Shown piece after piece: positions 22,720 to 34,512 of a DNA stretch of 64,000 nt (the first letter of the stretch is position 1; every line of letters starts with the position of its first letter). A program made the position numbers and the translations under genes. Source of the stretch: Dallia pectoralis (Eukaryota > Chordata > Actinopteri > Esociformes > Umbridae); the NCBI GenBank assembly GCA_029465975.1, contig CM055754.1:7664264-7728263 (forward strand), in the 5' to 3' direction. Under the pieces are notes generated by a model. The model ran no database searches and was not told where the DNA came from. It saw only the letters and a list, made by a program, of their open reading frames with translations.

Positions 22720-23217
22720 CAACACAGTATCATGAGATTTCGTGAAATAGACATGATTTTTTGTACCCAAAATTTGTGACATCCACACGTAAAAGGTTGT
22801 TTTTTCGTGTCCTGGACACGATTTTCTTGAGCTGTTGAAAGCAAGTGTCGTGATTGGTTGACTCAACTTGCATTTCAACCAGGAAGTGGGCGTAGCTTGA
22901 ATTGTAAACGCGACGGACTTAACTTTCTGGAATATAACTATTTTTATTACTCTAAATAGTAAACGAAAGCCTGACTCTTACTCTTGCCCTAACCTTAACC
23001 AATACCTAACATTTCGATTTACTTATTTGTTTAACGTGTTGTTGACCAAAAACCTTTGTTGTGCTTTTTTGTGTGTATGTGACGATTTTCCGTGGAGTCC
23101 TTAATATTACGTGTCCTGTACACAAAAAAAATAATCGTGTCCAGGACACGAAAAAACGAACTTTTATGTGTGCATGTCACAAATTTGGGGTACAAATATA
23201 TATGTGATATCGTGTTG
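22720..23217. mobile_element. hAT-like MITE, copy 1, with 8-bp target duplication
   Basis: The 498-bp unit begins CAACAC and ends GTGTTG, with long imperfect terminal inverted repeats of about 100 bp. It is flanked by the perfect 8-bp duplication gaattcag (22712-22719 and 23218-23225). Each arm contains the near-palindrome TCGTGTCC-N-GGACACGA. There is no coding capacity. An 8-bp duplication suggests the hAT superfamily (inference). It interrupts the gypsy-like fragment, so it is younger than that. Confidence 0.85.
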
Positions 23218-23254
23218 GAATTCAGGGTAGTACTGTACTGTCAAGGTGGGGTAC

Positions 23255-23713
23255 TGTTACGCATCTACTCCTTTGGCAAGCAAACATCGTCGTTTTGGGC
23301 CTTCTAGCCACCCGCTCAATTTTTTTATAATTCTATTTGTCTTGTCAAACCACAAACCTGGTTCTGAATGGTCTGAACACATCCCGCGGGGTAGGAGGGC
23401 GTTGCAGTTCCCTGAGGGCGCTTGCATCAGTTATGGGTGATTGGAGTGGTCACAGCAGGTTTTGATTCTGTGATTATGTTTGTTATAAAAGTCACTGGGT
23501 CGTGGTGCACGATGTGGGATATTGTCTCAGGGTCACGTTGCTTTGCTTAGGGCGAGTGTTTGATTACAAGTAGCGGTTTTGGCATGGTTAGTTAAGGCGC
23601 AATTGCGACTTGTTTGCCATTCATGGTTTGTTTTGATGAAGATAAACCTTTTTTTAAACTGAATATCACTGTCTGTGTGCTGATTTATCCTGCACTACAC
23701 CTGATTCTTGACA
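23255..23713 (+). repeat. 3' LTR of the gypsy-like fragment
   Basis: The 459-bp unit begins TGTTACGC right after a purine tract and ends TTCTTGACA. It contains a TATA-type ttataaaag at about 23482. A related but more decayed copy lies at 16700-16969. A matching 5' LTR is not in the window. Confidence 0.55.
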
Positions 23714-26700
23714 GTGATCTAGTTTAGAGTCTAATAGATTCCCCCCAAAAGTGGCACCATGAGTTTTGGTTGCTGAGCTTTAAAGCGTTCTTCTTGCTCA
23801 AGCTCTCTTTATATTATGTATTAGAATATGAATTTAATAATACATTATGGCAATATGTAGGGAAATGAAATTATACAATATGCATATTTGACTTGATTTC
23901 TTAACATGTCTGTGCGATTGTTTATATACATATGAATACCAGAATAACATCAACACCTATGATAAATTAATACGTATTATGAAGAAAGTTGTCGTGACTA
24001 TGCAAAGTTTAATTAAAAACGTATCATTCGCACAATTTTGATACACAGCATTTAGGTGGTGGTGGGCATATGTGAGATTTTTAATAAGAGCAAATGCAAA
24101 GCCGTCTTGATCCTTGTTAGGTTGAATTGTTTCTGATGCATTAATCAGACGACGGCAGCAGCAGCCGTGGGAATTGGGGATTATGATCATTTCATAAATG
24201 CAATGAAAGTTTACTTTGTCGTGTCTGCTTCCCTTATGTTTTCTACCGCCCTTGATAGGTTCCTACAAAGAGTACCATTTGCATATATTAAATAAATAAT
24301 TCATTTTTTTTATTTGCATAATGCAAATAAAAACCACCTCCCATTGTAAAAAACATTGAAAGGATTTGTATTGTCTTCCTTTCCGCACTGACTTTTGCTG
24401 ATAAGCCATTAATTGAGTAGAACATGTAGTTTTTCCACCTAGCTACTTTAAAATGGTTGCAGTCATGTAAGTGATAATACACAAAACAATAGTGTCAATT
24501 CACTACTCCTATAATCGGTATATTTTATAATATCTACATTTTTTATGTTTTATGAACTATAAGATTTCTTGTAGCTATAAAACTGCTTCCTTGAACACTG
24601 TCTACTTAGTGGCCCTCATTAGTCATTTATTTTATATAATTACTACTGTCATTTTTAGATTTTTATTTTTTATTACAGAAAACCTACACAAACTATACAA
24701 AGGTTTTCAGCACACTGTGTTGACCCACTACAGTAGCTGAGTTGGTCTATTGAAACTAAAATGAAAATATGCTTTTAAAAAAAAAAGATATTTCACCAAT
24801 TTTTATAATAACCAATTTGTGATTACAGCCCAGCTTCCTCAAAGCAATACCCAGTGGACTCGGAACAGTCATGTCAAGATACAGTAACTTCCGAAGCAGA
24901 TCCAATGCTGTCCTGATGTTATCACTCCTCTCGCTTTATCCGAAAGCGGAGACTTGAGTCCTCGCACGACAGACGGAAATTCTGCTTCGATTGAGCTCAC
25001 AGGCCAATTGAGTTCTGGGGGCTTCTAGACCATGACAGGCGAAAGCAAATACGACCCCCCCCCAAACCTGGATGACGGTGGTCAATTGCATTGCCCTTCA
25101 CTGGACCCTGGGACTCATCCATTTGAAATGCTATGCAACGTGGCTTATTATGTTACTATAAAATGATCATGAATCAGAATTCTGAATCCAGGAAACAACG
25201 ATCACGAATGTGCAGAGAGCAACATATTTCCTGTTGTAAATCATCCTGAATACAGTGACAAATACCTTGCAAGTCTGACACTGTGCCAAGTGCTTTTAGT
25301 GTAACAAAGTGCTCTTTTGGTTTACACTAAAACCTATTAAACAGCAAGGAACCTGAGGCCACATTACACCCCTGCTTCTTCCGATTTTTTAACCGGGTCG
25401 TCGTGACACAATCAGCGAAAAGTAAAACACGTGCCTCGGCTTTGACGGCTGATGTGACAAAGCAATTCTCAGCGTGTTCTACATGATAGATGAGGAAAAC
25501 TGCAGTCCCCAGTGATGCACATAACTAATTTGGATTGAAGTGTTCATAGCAGAACAAAAACACCTCCGCAGACTAATTTACAAATTGAAACACACACAAA
25601 CAAGCTCTCATGCAGAAGATTTCACAAAAAAAGACACACACGCTCACTCTACTGTCATTGTGGGAACTTTTTGGGAACCAATTAGATTTCAGTTTAACAA
25701 ATCTTAATATCCCTCATCCATAACATCAACCTTAATGATAGAATTGACTCCCACAAATCCTAAACATGACCATAACCTAAGCTCTAAAAAACTCTTAATT
25801 TATAAACCTTACCCTAATTCAAACTATTGTGTGGACCACACATCAAATTGTCATTGTTTTACCAAAAGATCTCCTGCTAACTGACTAAAATGTCCAAAAT
25901 AATGTGTACATATTAAGTGCTATTGAGTGCTACCATATACTATTTGACCAGATACTTTTTGGTGCCAGTTGCACCATTGCTTTAATTGTTTAAGGTAATA
26001 AGTAAATATGCTTTTTACTTCAGAGATTCCATTTCTCTTAGTACATCCATTCACAAATAATCCCCTTGTCACCACTGTGTGTGTGTGTGTGTGTGTGTTT
26101 GACTATGTGACTGCAATATGGCTACACAACAACACAAGTCAGTGCGCACACAGAGTACAAAGGGTGCCAATTGAATAAAGCTTTGGCATCAATTGAGGAG
26201 AAGTTAAATATATAAAAGTACAATCCCAACCAATCTTTTGTTATCATTTCAAAACACACAGACATCCACACGAGTCAATCCCCACTTGGCGGAGTCATCC
26301 TAAGGACACTCTGAGAAGTTCCTGAGTACTAAAACGGGTTCCTACCCAACGGTAAGCAGGGGTTATTGCATGGTTGTCCTTAGGATTGGTTTTCCCGGGG
26401 GACATTTGGGTAGTCAGTTTACAGTCCCAGTCCGGAGAGATGTAGGGACCATTTTTTGACGTCCACTTAACATCTTTTTTATGGCAACATCCCGTTTAGA
26501 CACATAATGTTGAACAAGCAAACGAAACGAGGGAGACAGATGAGGCAGATAGACGAGCGGGCCCAGAGCAGTCCTGCCGGCAAGGTGGATGGAGGTTCTC
26601 CGGCTAGATGTAATCTTCCTCATGGGGGTAGTCTGATATGTAATGGTGGTTTGATATGTAATAGCTCTCAGCAGGTGTCCTCTCCTGGCTCACACACAGC

Positions 26701-28481
26701 TAGATATGCTTTTGTAGGCCTCCAAAAAGTTCTCAGTCCAGCTGACATCCACTATAAAGAATGACCGCTTTTGTAAACCGATGCGCGTCTCTTGGCTGCG
26801 ATATCCTGCCGTAAAAAAGGACAGACTAAATTAAAACATTACGTACAGCTGCCTCGCAAGAGAGACCAATGCAATGGTACAATGAATGGATGTTATCAGT
26901 TGATGAGACTTACCGTGAGGGAAGACAACCGCTAGATATTTTAAATTACATTTTAAATGTTGATCAAGAAACAAGATTCAGCCTCTTCGTTGTCTTTATC
27001 CAATCCTGATTTGAAATAAATTCAATGTTAAGTTGTATGATTTTTCTCATTTTGAAACGGTTACATTGAAGACAAATTAAATTAGATTTGTTGCCATAGC
27101 AATTGTTGGCATTTCACTGACTTTATTTGGTGGGTAGGTTCCAAACATTACACATTCGGTTTTCTCACCAATGCAACAATTTCACAATAATTCATTTGGA
27201 TTTACTTTTGAGGTAATTTTTTGACAAAAGCTGTTTCTGTTCCAGCGTTAAATGCGGATGTTATAGTGATAATCTCTTTCAGCTCTGAGAGTCAACGTAG
27301 ATAGATGTTAAATGACAGCCGGCAAATGCTGAACCAACTAAAACCCCTAGGGAGTGACTCAGGTCTCTACATAGTGTTGCAGGCAGCTCCGATAAGGACG
27401 CCCCCAAAATGAATAAAAACGATCATCCGCTCTTTTGAGGCTTAGTTTTGCGTTACGATTTAGAAAGGAAAGAGAAAAAAGAACGGGTTGAAACATTACC
27501 ATGGCAGCTTAAACTGTGATCAAGCTTTTCTCAGGCATGGAAGAAATAAAAAGGTCATGAATAAAGGAAGAGGGACAGAGTACGTAGCTTTACAGAACTG
27601 GAATTGCTTCCGGGCTGAGAGACAGTAGTATTTCTGTTTGGTCTGTAGGTTTATAAGTCTGCATCTTATATGAAACCCGTCACCAAATGTAGGCTAATCA
27701 GTTTCTGGTTAATTACATGGGAATTTACATCGCTTTCACGGTGCCGACGACATTCTGAAATGCTGTAAAGCTCCAATAAAATTATTCTACACACAGCAAT
27801 AAAATTTGAGAAAGTCGTGTTTAATGACGCTGCCAGCATGCTACAATTATAGAGAACTTTGCCATTCACTTTTTTTTTCAGTCTGGCCACGTATTTGTAT
27901 CTGCCTTTATTTCTCTTGCTGCCAGCATTGTTCTCTCTTAAGTTTTTCCACAGAGCCGCCTACACTGGACACTTACAAATCAGCAGCTCAATTGCCTGGA
28001 CCTCATTCCTTCTCTGGTTGTCTGCCTCGATTATCTCAACCCCTATAACCAGCTTGTTAAACCTCTTATTACAAATACCTGCAATCCCGCAGTGGTAGAG
28101 AGCTGTTACCGTTATCGTTTTAAAAGGCGACACCTGACTTGACCCTGACAGTGTAAAGTTTTTCAACGCGCGGCCAAGCGAACAGAGGACGTTCCATCTT
28201 GAGTATTGCAGCGGTTTCGGTTTCGTTTGTCGTTTGTCCAAACTTGAACGTGGTTGAACAATGTCCAATAAGTGTTCTTTCACCTCCACCAACTCCTTCG
28301 TAACAACGAAACAGAATGAATGCTTTGCAATCGGAGCCTACCCCACTCATTCAAAATCCACGTCACAAACTCGGTCGAATCCAGAATTCCGCAAAAAGGC
28401 AGCTTTTGCCCACGCTGGCAAGATGCCCTATAACTTGATTATTATGATGTACTCTGCCAGCGTAGTCAATAAGCTTGGCAC
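23714..28481. other. unique sequence, no gene seen
   Basis: Nearly 5 kb of unique DNA without recognisable coding exons. It contains a GT microsatellite at about 26078-26098. Mixed-complexity stretches near 24830-25060 and 26280-26770 could be regulatory, but there is no direct sign of it. Confidence 0.4.
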
Positions 28482-28917
28482 TATAAAATACCTATATATT
28501 GTGGTAATAAACCTAGTTACTATATCACCGACTGGTTTTTGCTTTGCTCTGAGTAACCCTGAAGTACTCTTGTGTTCATTCAACTACAAAGCCGATGGTG
28601 TCTCGCATGTTCTCAAGTGACCCCCTAGTAATAGTACTTGTACCCCTGGTTGGAAAAACGGATCTTTGAATAGGATCCCATTTTGCACAGTCTAAAGACG
28701 TTCTAGTCTGAAGCTGAGTAACGTTTTGTGTTGTTGTCAGAGTAGAAAACGTTCAAATATTAATTTTAAAGCACTACCAATTTCAAATCCTGCCTTATGC
28801 ACATTAAATATGCACACAATCCATATAATCCGTCAATTTGGGTTACTCAGAGCAAAGCAAAAACCAGTCGGTGATATAGTAACTAGGTTTATTACCACAA
28901 TATATAGGTATTTTATA
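28482..28917. repeat. perfect 78-bp inverted repeat with 280-bp loop
   Basis: The left arm 28482-28559 (starts tataaaataccta) is the exact reverse complement of the right arm 28840-28917. I checked all 78 bases by reading. The loop of 280 bp shows no gene. The right arm ends exactly where the Rex3-type element begins, so the two structures may share an origin. Confidence 0.95.
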
Positions 28918-31900
28918 CCTCCCCGGGAATCATCACCTTAACGTGGTGGAGAGGTTTGTGTGCCCCTATGAACCTGAGGGCTGGGTTGTCTGGAGCTTCA
29001 TGCTCCTGGTAGGGTTTCCCAAGGCAAAGTGGTCTCAGGCGAGGGGCCAGACTAAGAATGGTTCACCAAGACCCCATGAAAGATAGAGGGAAAAGGAGCG
29101 AGACCCTGCCTGGAGGAAGCCCAGGGCCCTCGTCTGGAGCCAGGCCCAGACGGCGGGCTCGAAAGCGAGCGTCTGGTGGCCGGGTTTGCCACGGAGCCCG
29201 GCCGGGCACAGCCCGAACGAGATACGTGGCATCTCTCTCTTCTCCATCCTGTGGGCCCACCACTCACAGGAACAACCGCAGGGGTCGGGTGCGCTGTCAT
29301 ATGGGTGGCAGTGAAGGTGGGGGGTCTCGACGGATCAGACCCGGGCGGCAGAAGCTTGCTTTGGGGACGTGGAACGTCACCTCACTGGGGGGGGAAGGAG
29401 CCAGAACTTGTGCGTGAGGTGGAGCGATACCAGTTGGATCTGGTGGAACTTACCGCTACGCACAATCGTGGCTCTGGAACCTTACTCCTGGATAGGGGTT
29501 GGACTCTGTTCTTCTCTGGAGTTGCCCAGGGTGAGAGGCGGCGGGCTGGTGTGGGGATACTCACGAGCCCACGTCTGAGCACGGCGGTGTTGGAGTTTAC
29601 CCCGGTGGATGAGAGGTTTGCCTCCCTACGCTAAGGGTGGTGGGGGTGAAAACTGTGACTGTTGTTTGTGCTTATGCACCAAACAGCAGTTCGGAGTATT
29701 CAGCCTTCTTGGAGACCCTGAAGGGAGTCCTATATAGGGCTCCAGTAGGGGACTCCATCATTCTGCTGGGAGACTTCAACGCACATGTGGGCAACGATGG
29801 AGACACCTGGAGAGGCGTGATTGGGAGGAACGGCCTCCCTGATCCAAACCCGAGCGGTCGTTTGTTATTGGACTTCTGTGCTAGTCATGGATTGTCTATA
29901 ACAAACACCATGTTCGAACATAAGGAGGCGCATAAGTGTGCATGGTACCAGAGCACCCTAGGCCGAAGGTCAATGATCGATTTTGTGATCGTATCGGCTG
30001 ATCTAAGGCCGCATGTTTTGGACACTCGGGTGAAGAGAGGGGCAGAGCTGTCAACTGATCACCATCTGGTAGTGAGTTGGATCAGAGGGTGGGGAAAGAC
30101 TTTGGACAGACCAGGTAAGCCCAAACGAGTAGTGCGGGTGAACTGGGAACGTCTGGAGGAGGCCCCTGTCCGAAAGATCTTCAACTCACACCTCCGGCGT
30201 AGCTTTTCAGGCATCCCTGTGGAGGTTGGGGGCATTGAACCTGAGTGGGCAATGTTCAAAGCTTCTATTGCTGAAGCTGCGGCGGTGAGCTGTGGTCTCA
30301 AGGTCCTAGGTGCCTCAAGGGGTGGTAACCCTAGAACACCGTGGTGGACCACGGTGGTCAGGGAAGCTGTCTGACTGAAGAAGGAGGCCTTCAGGGATAT
30401 GCTAGCCCTGGGGACTCCGGAGGCAGTTGCAGGGTACCGACAGGCCCGAAGGGCTGCAGCCGCTGCCGTGTCAGAGGCAAAGCAGCGGGTGTGGGAGAAG
30501 TTTGGAGAAGCTATGGAGAAGGACTTTCGGTCGGCACCAAAATGCTTCTGGAAAACCGTTCGGCACCTCAGAAGGGGAAAACGGGGAACCATCCAAGCTG
30601 TGTACAGTAAGGATGGGACACTGTTGACCTCAACTGATGATGTGATCGGGCGCTGGAAAGAGCATTTTGAGGAGCTCCTGAATCCGACCTACACGCCCTC
30701 TAGTACAGAGGCAGAGCTGGAGGCTGATGGAGGGTCATCGTCAGTTTCCCTGGGGGAAGTCGCTGAGGTAGTCAAACAACTCCACAGTGGCAAAGCCCCA
30801 GGGACTGATGAGATTCGTCCAGAAATGCTAAAAGCTTTGGGTGGGGAAGGGCTGTCTTGGTTGACACGCCTCTTCAACATTGCATGGAAGTCTGGGACAG
30901 TGCCAGAGGAGTGGCAGACCGGGGTGGTGGTTCCCCTCTTTAAAAAGGGGGACCAGAGAGTGTGTGCCAATTACAGAGGTATCACACTCCTCAGCCTCCC
31001 TGGTAAAGTGTACTCCAAAGTGCTGGAAAGGAGGGTTCGGCCAATAGTCGAACCTCAGATTGAAGAGGAACAATGCGGTTTTCGTCCTGGCCGGGAACCA
31101 CGGACCAGCTCTTTACTCTCGCAAGGATCCTGGAGGGGGCCTGGGAGTATGCCCATCCAGTCTACATGTGTTTTGTGGATCTGGAGAAGGCGTATGACCT
31201 GGTACCCCGGGATCTTTTGTGGGAGGTGCTGCGGGAGTATGGGGTGAGGGGGTCTCTTCTCAGGGCCATCCAATCTCTGTACGCTCAAAGCATGAGCTGT
31301 GTCCGTGTCCTCGGCAGTAAGTCGGATTCGTTCCAGGTGGGGGTTGGCCTCCGCCAGGGCTGCGCTTTGTCACCAATCCTGTTTGTAATATTCATGGACA
31401 GGATATCAAGGCGTAGTCATGGGGGAGGGGTTCCCGTTCGGTGGGCTGATGGTCACATCACTGCTTTTTGCGGATGATGTGGTCCTGATGGCCTCATCGG
31501 TCGGTGACCTTCAGCACTCACTGGATCGGTTCGCAGCCGAGTGTGAAGCGGCTGGGATGTGGGTTAGCACCTCTAAATCTGAGGCCATGACTCTCAGCAG
31601 GAAACCGGTGGAGTGCCTACTCCGGGTAGGGAATGAGTCCTTACTCCAAGTGAAGGAGTTCAAGTACCTCGGGGTCTTGTTCGCGAGTGAGGGAACAATG
31701 GAGCGGGAGACTGGTCGGAGGATCGGAGCAGCGGGGCGGTGTTGCATTCGCTTCACCGCACCGTTGACGAAAAGAGAGCTGAGCCGAAAGGCAAAGCTCT
31801 CGATCTACCGGTCAATCTTTGTTCCTACCCTCACCTATGGTCATGAAAGCTGGGTCATGACCGAAAGAACGAGATCGCGGGTACAAGCGGCCGATATGGG

Positions 31901-32279
31901 TTTTCTCAGAAAGGTGGCTGGCCTCTCCCTTAGGGATAGGGTGAGAAGCTCAGTCATCCGAGAGGAACTCGGAGTAGAGCCGCTGCTCCTTTGCATAGAA
32001 AGGAGCCAGTTGAGGTGGTTCGGGCATCTTGTACGAATGCCACCTGGGCGCCTCCCTAGAGAGGTGTTCCAGGCACGTCCAGCTGGGAGGAGACCTCGGG
32101 GAAGACCCAGGACTAGGTGGAGAGATTATATCTCCACACTGGCCTGGGAACGCCTCGGGATTCCCCAGTCAGAGCTGGCTAATGTTGCCCGGGAAAGGGA
32201 AGTTTGGGGTCCCCTGCTAGAGCTGCTACCCCCGCGACCCGACCCCGGATAAGCGGTTGAAGATGAGATGAGAGATGAA
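28918..32279 (+). mobile_element. Rex3: Rex3-type non-LTR retrotransposon, nearly full length
   Basis: The element begins near ctccccgggaatcatcacc, runs through an endonuclease and a reverse transcriptase, and ends with gataagcggttgaag and a short gatga-rich tail (32261-32279) rather than poly-A. That tail is typical of the RTE clade. The RT region contains tggcagaccggggtggtggt (30913-30932) and, further on, cagggctgcgctttgtcacc (31356-31375). Both correspond to sites widely used to amplify Rex3 from fish. No clear target duplication was found. Several frameshifts and a stop show that this copy is inactive. Confidence 0.88.
29058..32252 (+). pseudogene. Rex3 endonuclease-reverse transcriptase, broken
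   Basis: This is one polyprotein gene whose product would nick DNA and copy the element's RNA into the site. The endonuclease has LGTWNVTSL (about 29362), LLGDFNAHVG (about 29763) and STDHHLVVS (about 30052), which carry its Asn, Asp and Asp-His catalytic or metal-binding residues. The reverse transcriptase has GKAPGTDEIRPE (about 30790), VPLFKKGDQRVCANYRGITL (about 30930), CFVDLEKAYD (about 31168), GLRQGCALSPILF (about 31346) and FADD (31467-31478). A conserved C-terminal region with RWFGHLVRMPPGRLPREVFQ (about 32013) follows. The reading frame is broken by shifts in a G-run near 29386-29400, near 29630, near 31090 and in a G-run near 31420-31435, and by TGA at 30372-30374. All domains are still recognisable, so inactivation is moderately recent. 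Confidence 0.9.
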
Positions 32280-34439
32280 TTTGATATTTCTCATTCTCGT
32301 CGACAGGTCTTATTTAAACTGTTACCGGGTGTACCAGTAGGGTAATTTTAGTCTCACAACACTTCAGTAGCCAGTAATAGTTCTTAAAACACCATGTAAG
32401 TATAACAGCCACCTTTTTTTTACTTCAACCAGTGTTTTTTTATAGTCTCACCGAGCAGTCTACTGAAGTGATATTGTTCGAGTAGCCACTAATCAGTTCT
32501 GGTGGATGGTAGGCCTATGTGACTTTACAAAAGTAAATTGGTCATTAGACCCGTAAATGTTAGCGAAGACTTCATCGGCGTGATGCCGGCGAGCATCATT
32601 AATTACAATTATCATGGCCATTGGAGTATAATACCCGGCTAATGAGAAGAAATACACAAAGAACCAATTTACTTCTGTTTCTTGTTTGGATGGCTTTGCA
32701 TATGATTATTTTCTCCCTCCCGCACAATATTAACGTGTCTTCGCCTGACCAGTGAAAAACGTCGCCTGTCACTCGTGTATTTTCGCCTTGACCTAATTGC
32801 TGGTGCAAGCAGAACATTGATCCTTGGAGATGGTTTTATGCCAACGATTTAAAGATACACGGTCCTCTTCCACTCAAGGACGGTCCTTTATCCCGGATTA
32901 GAAGCAGTTTCTACATTTTCTTTTGCCACATTAGCCTTGACTTACACAGCAATTAAATGGTCAGGCCATAAGTACTGCCTACTTTTAATGTAGGTTTGCC
33001 AGTCATCTGTCATTTTACTGAAAACTGTACATTAAAATGTCGACACAGCGTGACGACGCCATCAGCAGACGCTTTGAGTTTTAGCCAAAAGGTTCCATGC
33101 TCGTCTTTCTCCACATCACCCTTTTCTACATCACAGCTGGGCCATTCTTATGCTTTCTGGCAAACTTGAAGTGTGATTTCAGGTGTTACTTTTCTCTTGC
33201 CATCCTCCCAAAGAGGCTGAGGTAATGCAGAACTCTTGGTATTGGTTCTCTCCACTTCCAGCCACTGAACCCCAGAGGCCTATCAAAAAGTTTTAACGTC
33301 TTTTTCTCGGCACTACCTGGGGTGTTTGATGTAGCTTTCATTTTATGATTACTGATCCAAAACGGATCACGGGGATATCCAAACACGTCTATGGTAAAAT
33401 ACGTTCTGGTGTTTTTATTCATTTTAATTCATTTAATTATTTATTTTTGTTCAGATTAACAGCCTGAATAATGAGGGGAAACTGTGTGGAAAATGTGAGA
33501 AAAAACATTTAGGTTTTCAGGTGGAGGCCAATGGTTAGCTAACGCTCATTTTTATGACAGTTTTTTAATCAGCGTCACCTGGGAGTTTCCACGGCACAGG
33601 GGTTGAACTCATGCAAGAGGCGGATTTCATTTCATACATCATGCTTACGCATGCACATTCAAAATAAAATAACTTTACTTTATTAGTCTAAAAATATATA
33701 TATCAAACAGGTGGGAATTTAAATGAACCATCTGTAATTCAGTAATATGACAGAATTTGGTTTCCGTCCAAGTTAACACCATATGATATTTGTCAGGGAA
33801 ACTTGGGAGAAGCTACCCAAATCATATTCAAGAACAAGCGATGTTCGCAGCTAAACCTGCTACTAAAAAGTACTGAATAAAGATTCTGAACACTTTGTAT
33901 ATGACATAAAGTGTTTCAATGTTGAATATTGTGTGCAGATTGATGGCAAAAATGACATGTAACATATAACACAACACAAATGAAGAGAAAGGGCTGAATA
34001 GTTTTTTCAACAGGCATGGCAGGATCCTTTTGACCGCACAGTGATTCGCGTTGTAGTTTCTGGAGCATTGAACTGCCTTCGCAGATTATTAGTCGCCATA
34101 GAAACATAATACATTATTCAGTTTTATTATAATTAGACGTAAACATATGCACAGCAATTGTAGTTCGCCGTATGTTTGGCACTGTGATAAAATATGCATA
34201 ATTCCACAGAGAAGTAAACATTTTAATTAGTAAGATAACAACAGGGAACGTCTTGGTCTCCTTCCTCATCTCCTGGTGTCGCGGAAAAGATCGCGGCTCC
34301 ATCATCTGCTCTCCTTCCTCCTCTCCAATTATTATTTCGTCCTTCCATTCATTTATGCTGTATAAAAGGTCTCTGGCATATACTCTATCTTCTGTACATG
34401 TTGACCAGGCGTGCCCCATTCGCTGTTCTCCATATATGT
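32280..34439. other. unique sequence with a candidate conserved block
   Basis: No gene or known repeat is seen. At about 32570-32880 the sequence has dense AT-core and SOX/homeodomain-like motifs (catcattaattacaattatc at 32594-32613, followed by catggccattgg) in unique DNA. This is the best-looking candidate regulatory element in the window, by impression only. Confidence 0.35.
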
Positions 34440-34512
34440 GACCAAGCTTCAGAATGAACCAAGGGCGGAGCTGGTGGTTGCTGGTTCGATTCCCCCTTGC
34501 CAGATGCCACAT
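34440..34512 (+). repeat. possible tRNA-derived SINE fragment
   Basis: GGTTCGATTCC at 34483-34493 is a perfect RNA polymerase III B-box. It follows ctggtggttgct, as in tRNA-like SINE heads. No convincing A-box or acceptor-stem pairing was found, so a functional tRNA is unlikely. Confidence 0.35.

Larger units (their letters stand above)
22631..23713 (+). mobile_element. 3' end of a Ty3/gypsy-like element, MITE inside
   Basis: Three parts are read on the plus strand. The piece 22640-22719 can encode RRLDPPAPRFPGRPRSRC, typical of the basic, proline-rich tail at the end of the polyprotein in fish gypsy-type elements. After the 498-bp MITE, the sequence resumes and reaches a purine tract (aaggtggggtac, 23243-23254). 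An LTR starting TGTTACGCATC then follows. The 5' portion, RT and integrase core are gone; the fragment joins a Tc1 relic on its left. Identification is from the tail composition, purine tract and LTR ends. Confidence 0.55.

Noticed and set aside
22597..22878. Arg-rich minus-strand frame as a gene
   Set aside because: It spans the junction of the gypsy-like tail and the MITE on the opposite strand, so it is a chance frame.
34440..34512. Functional tRNA gene
   Set aside because: Only the B-box is good. No A-box, anticodon arm or acceptor pairing can be drawn.
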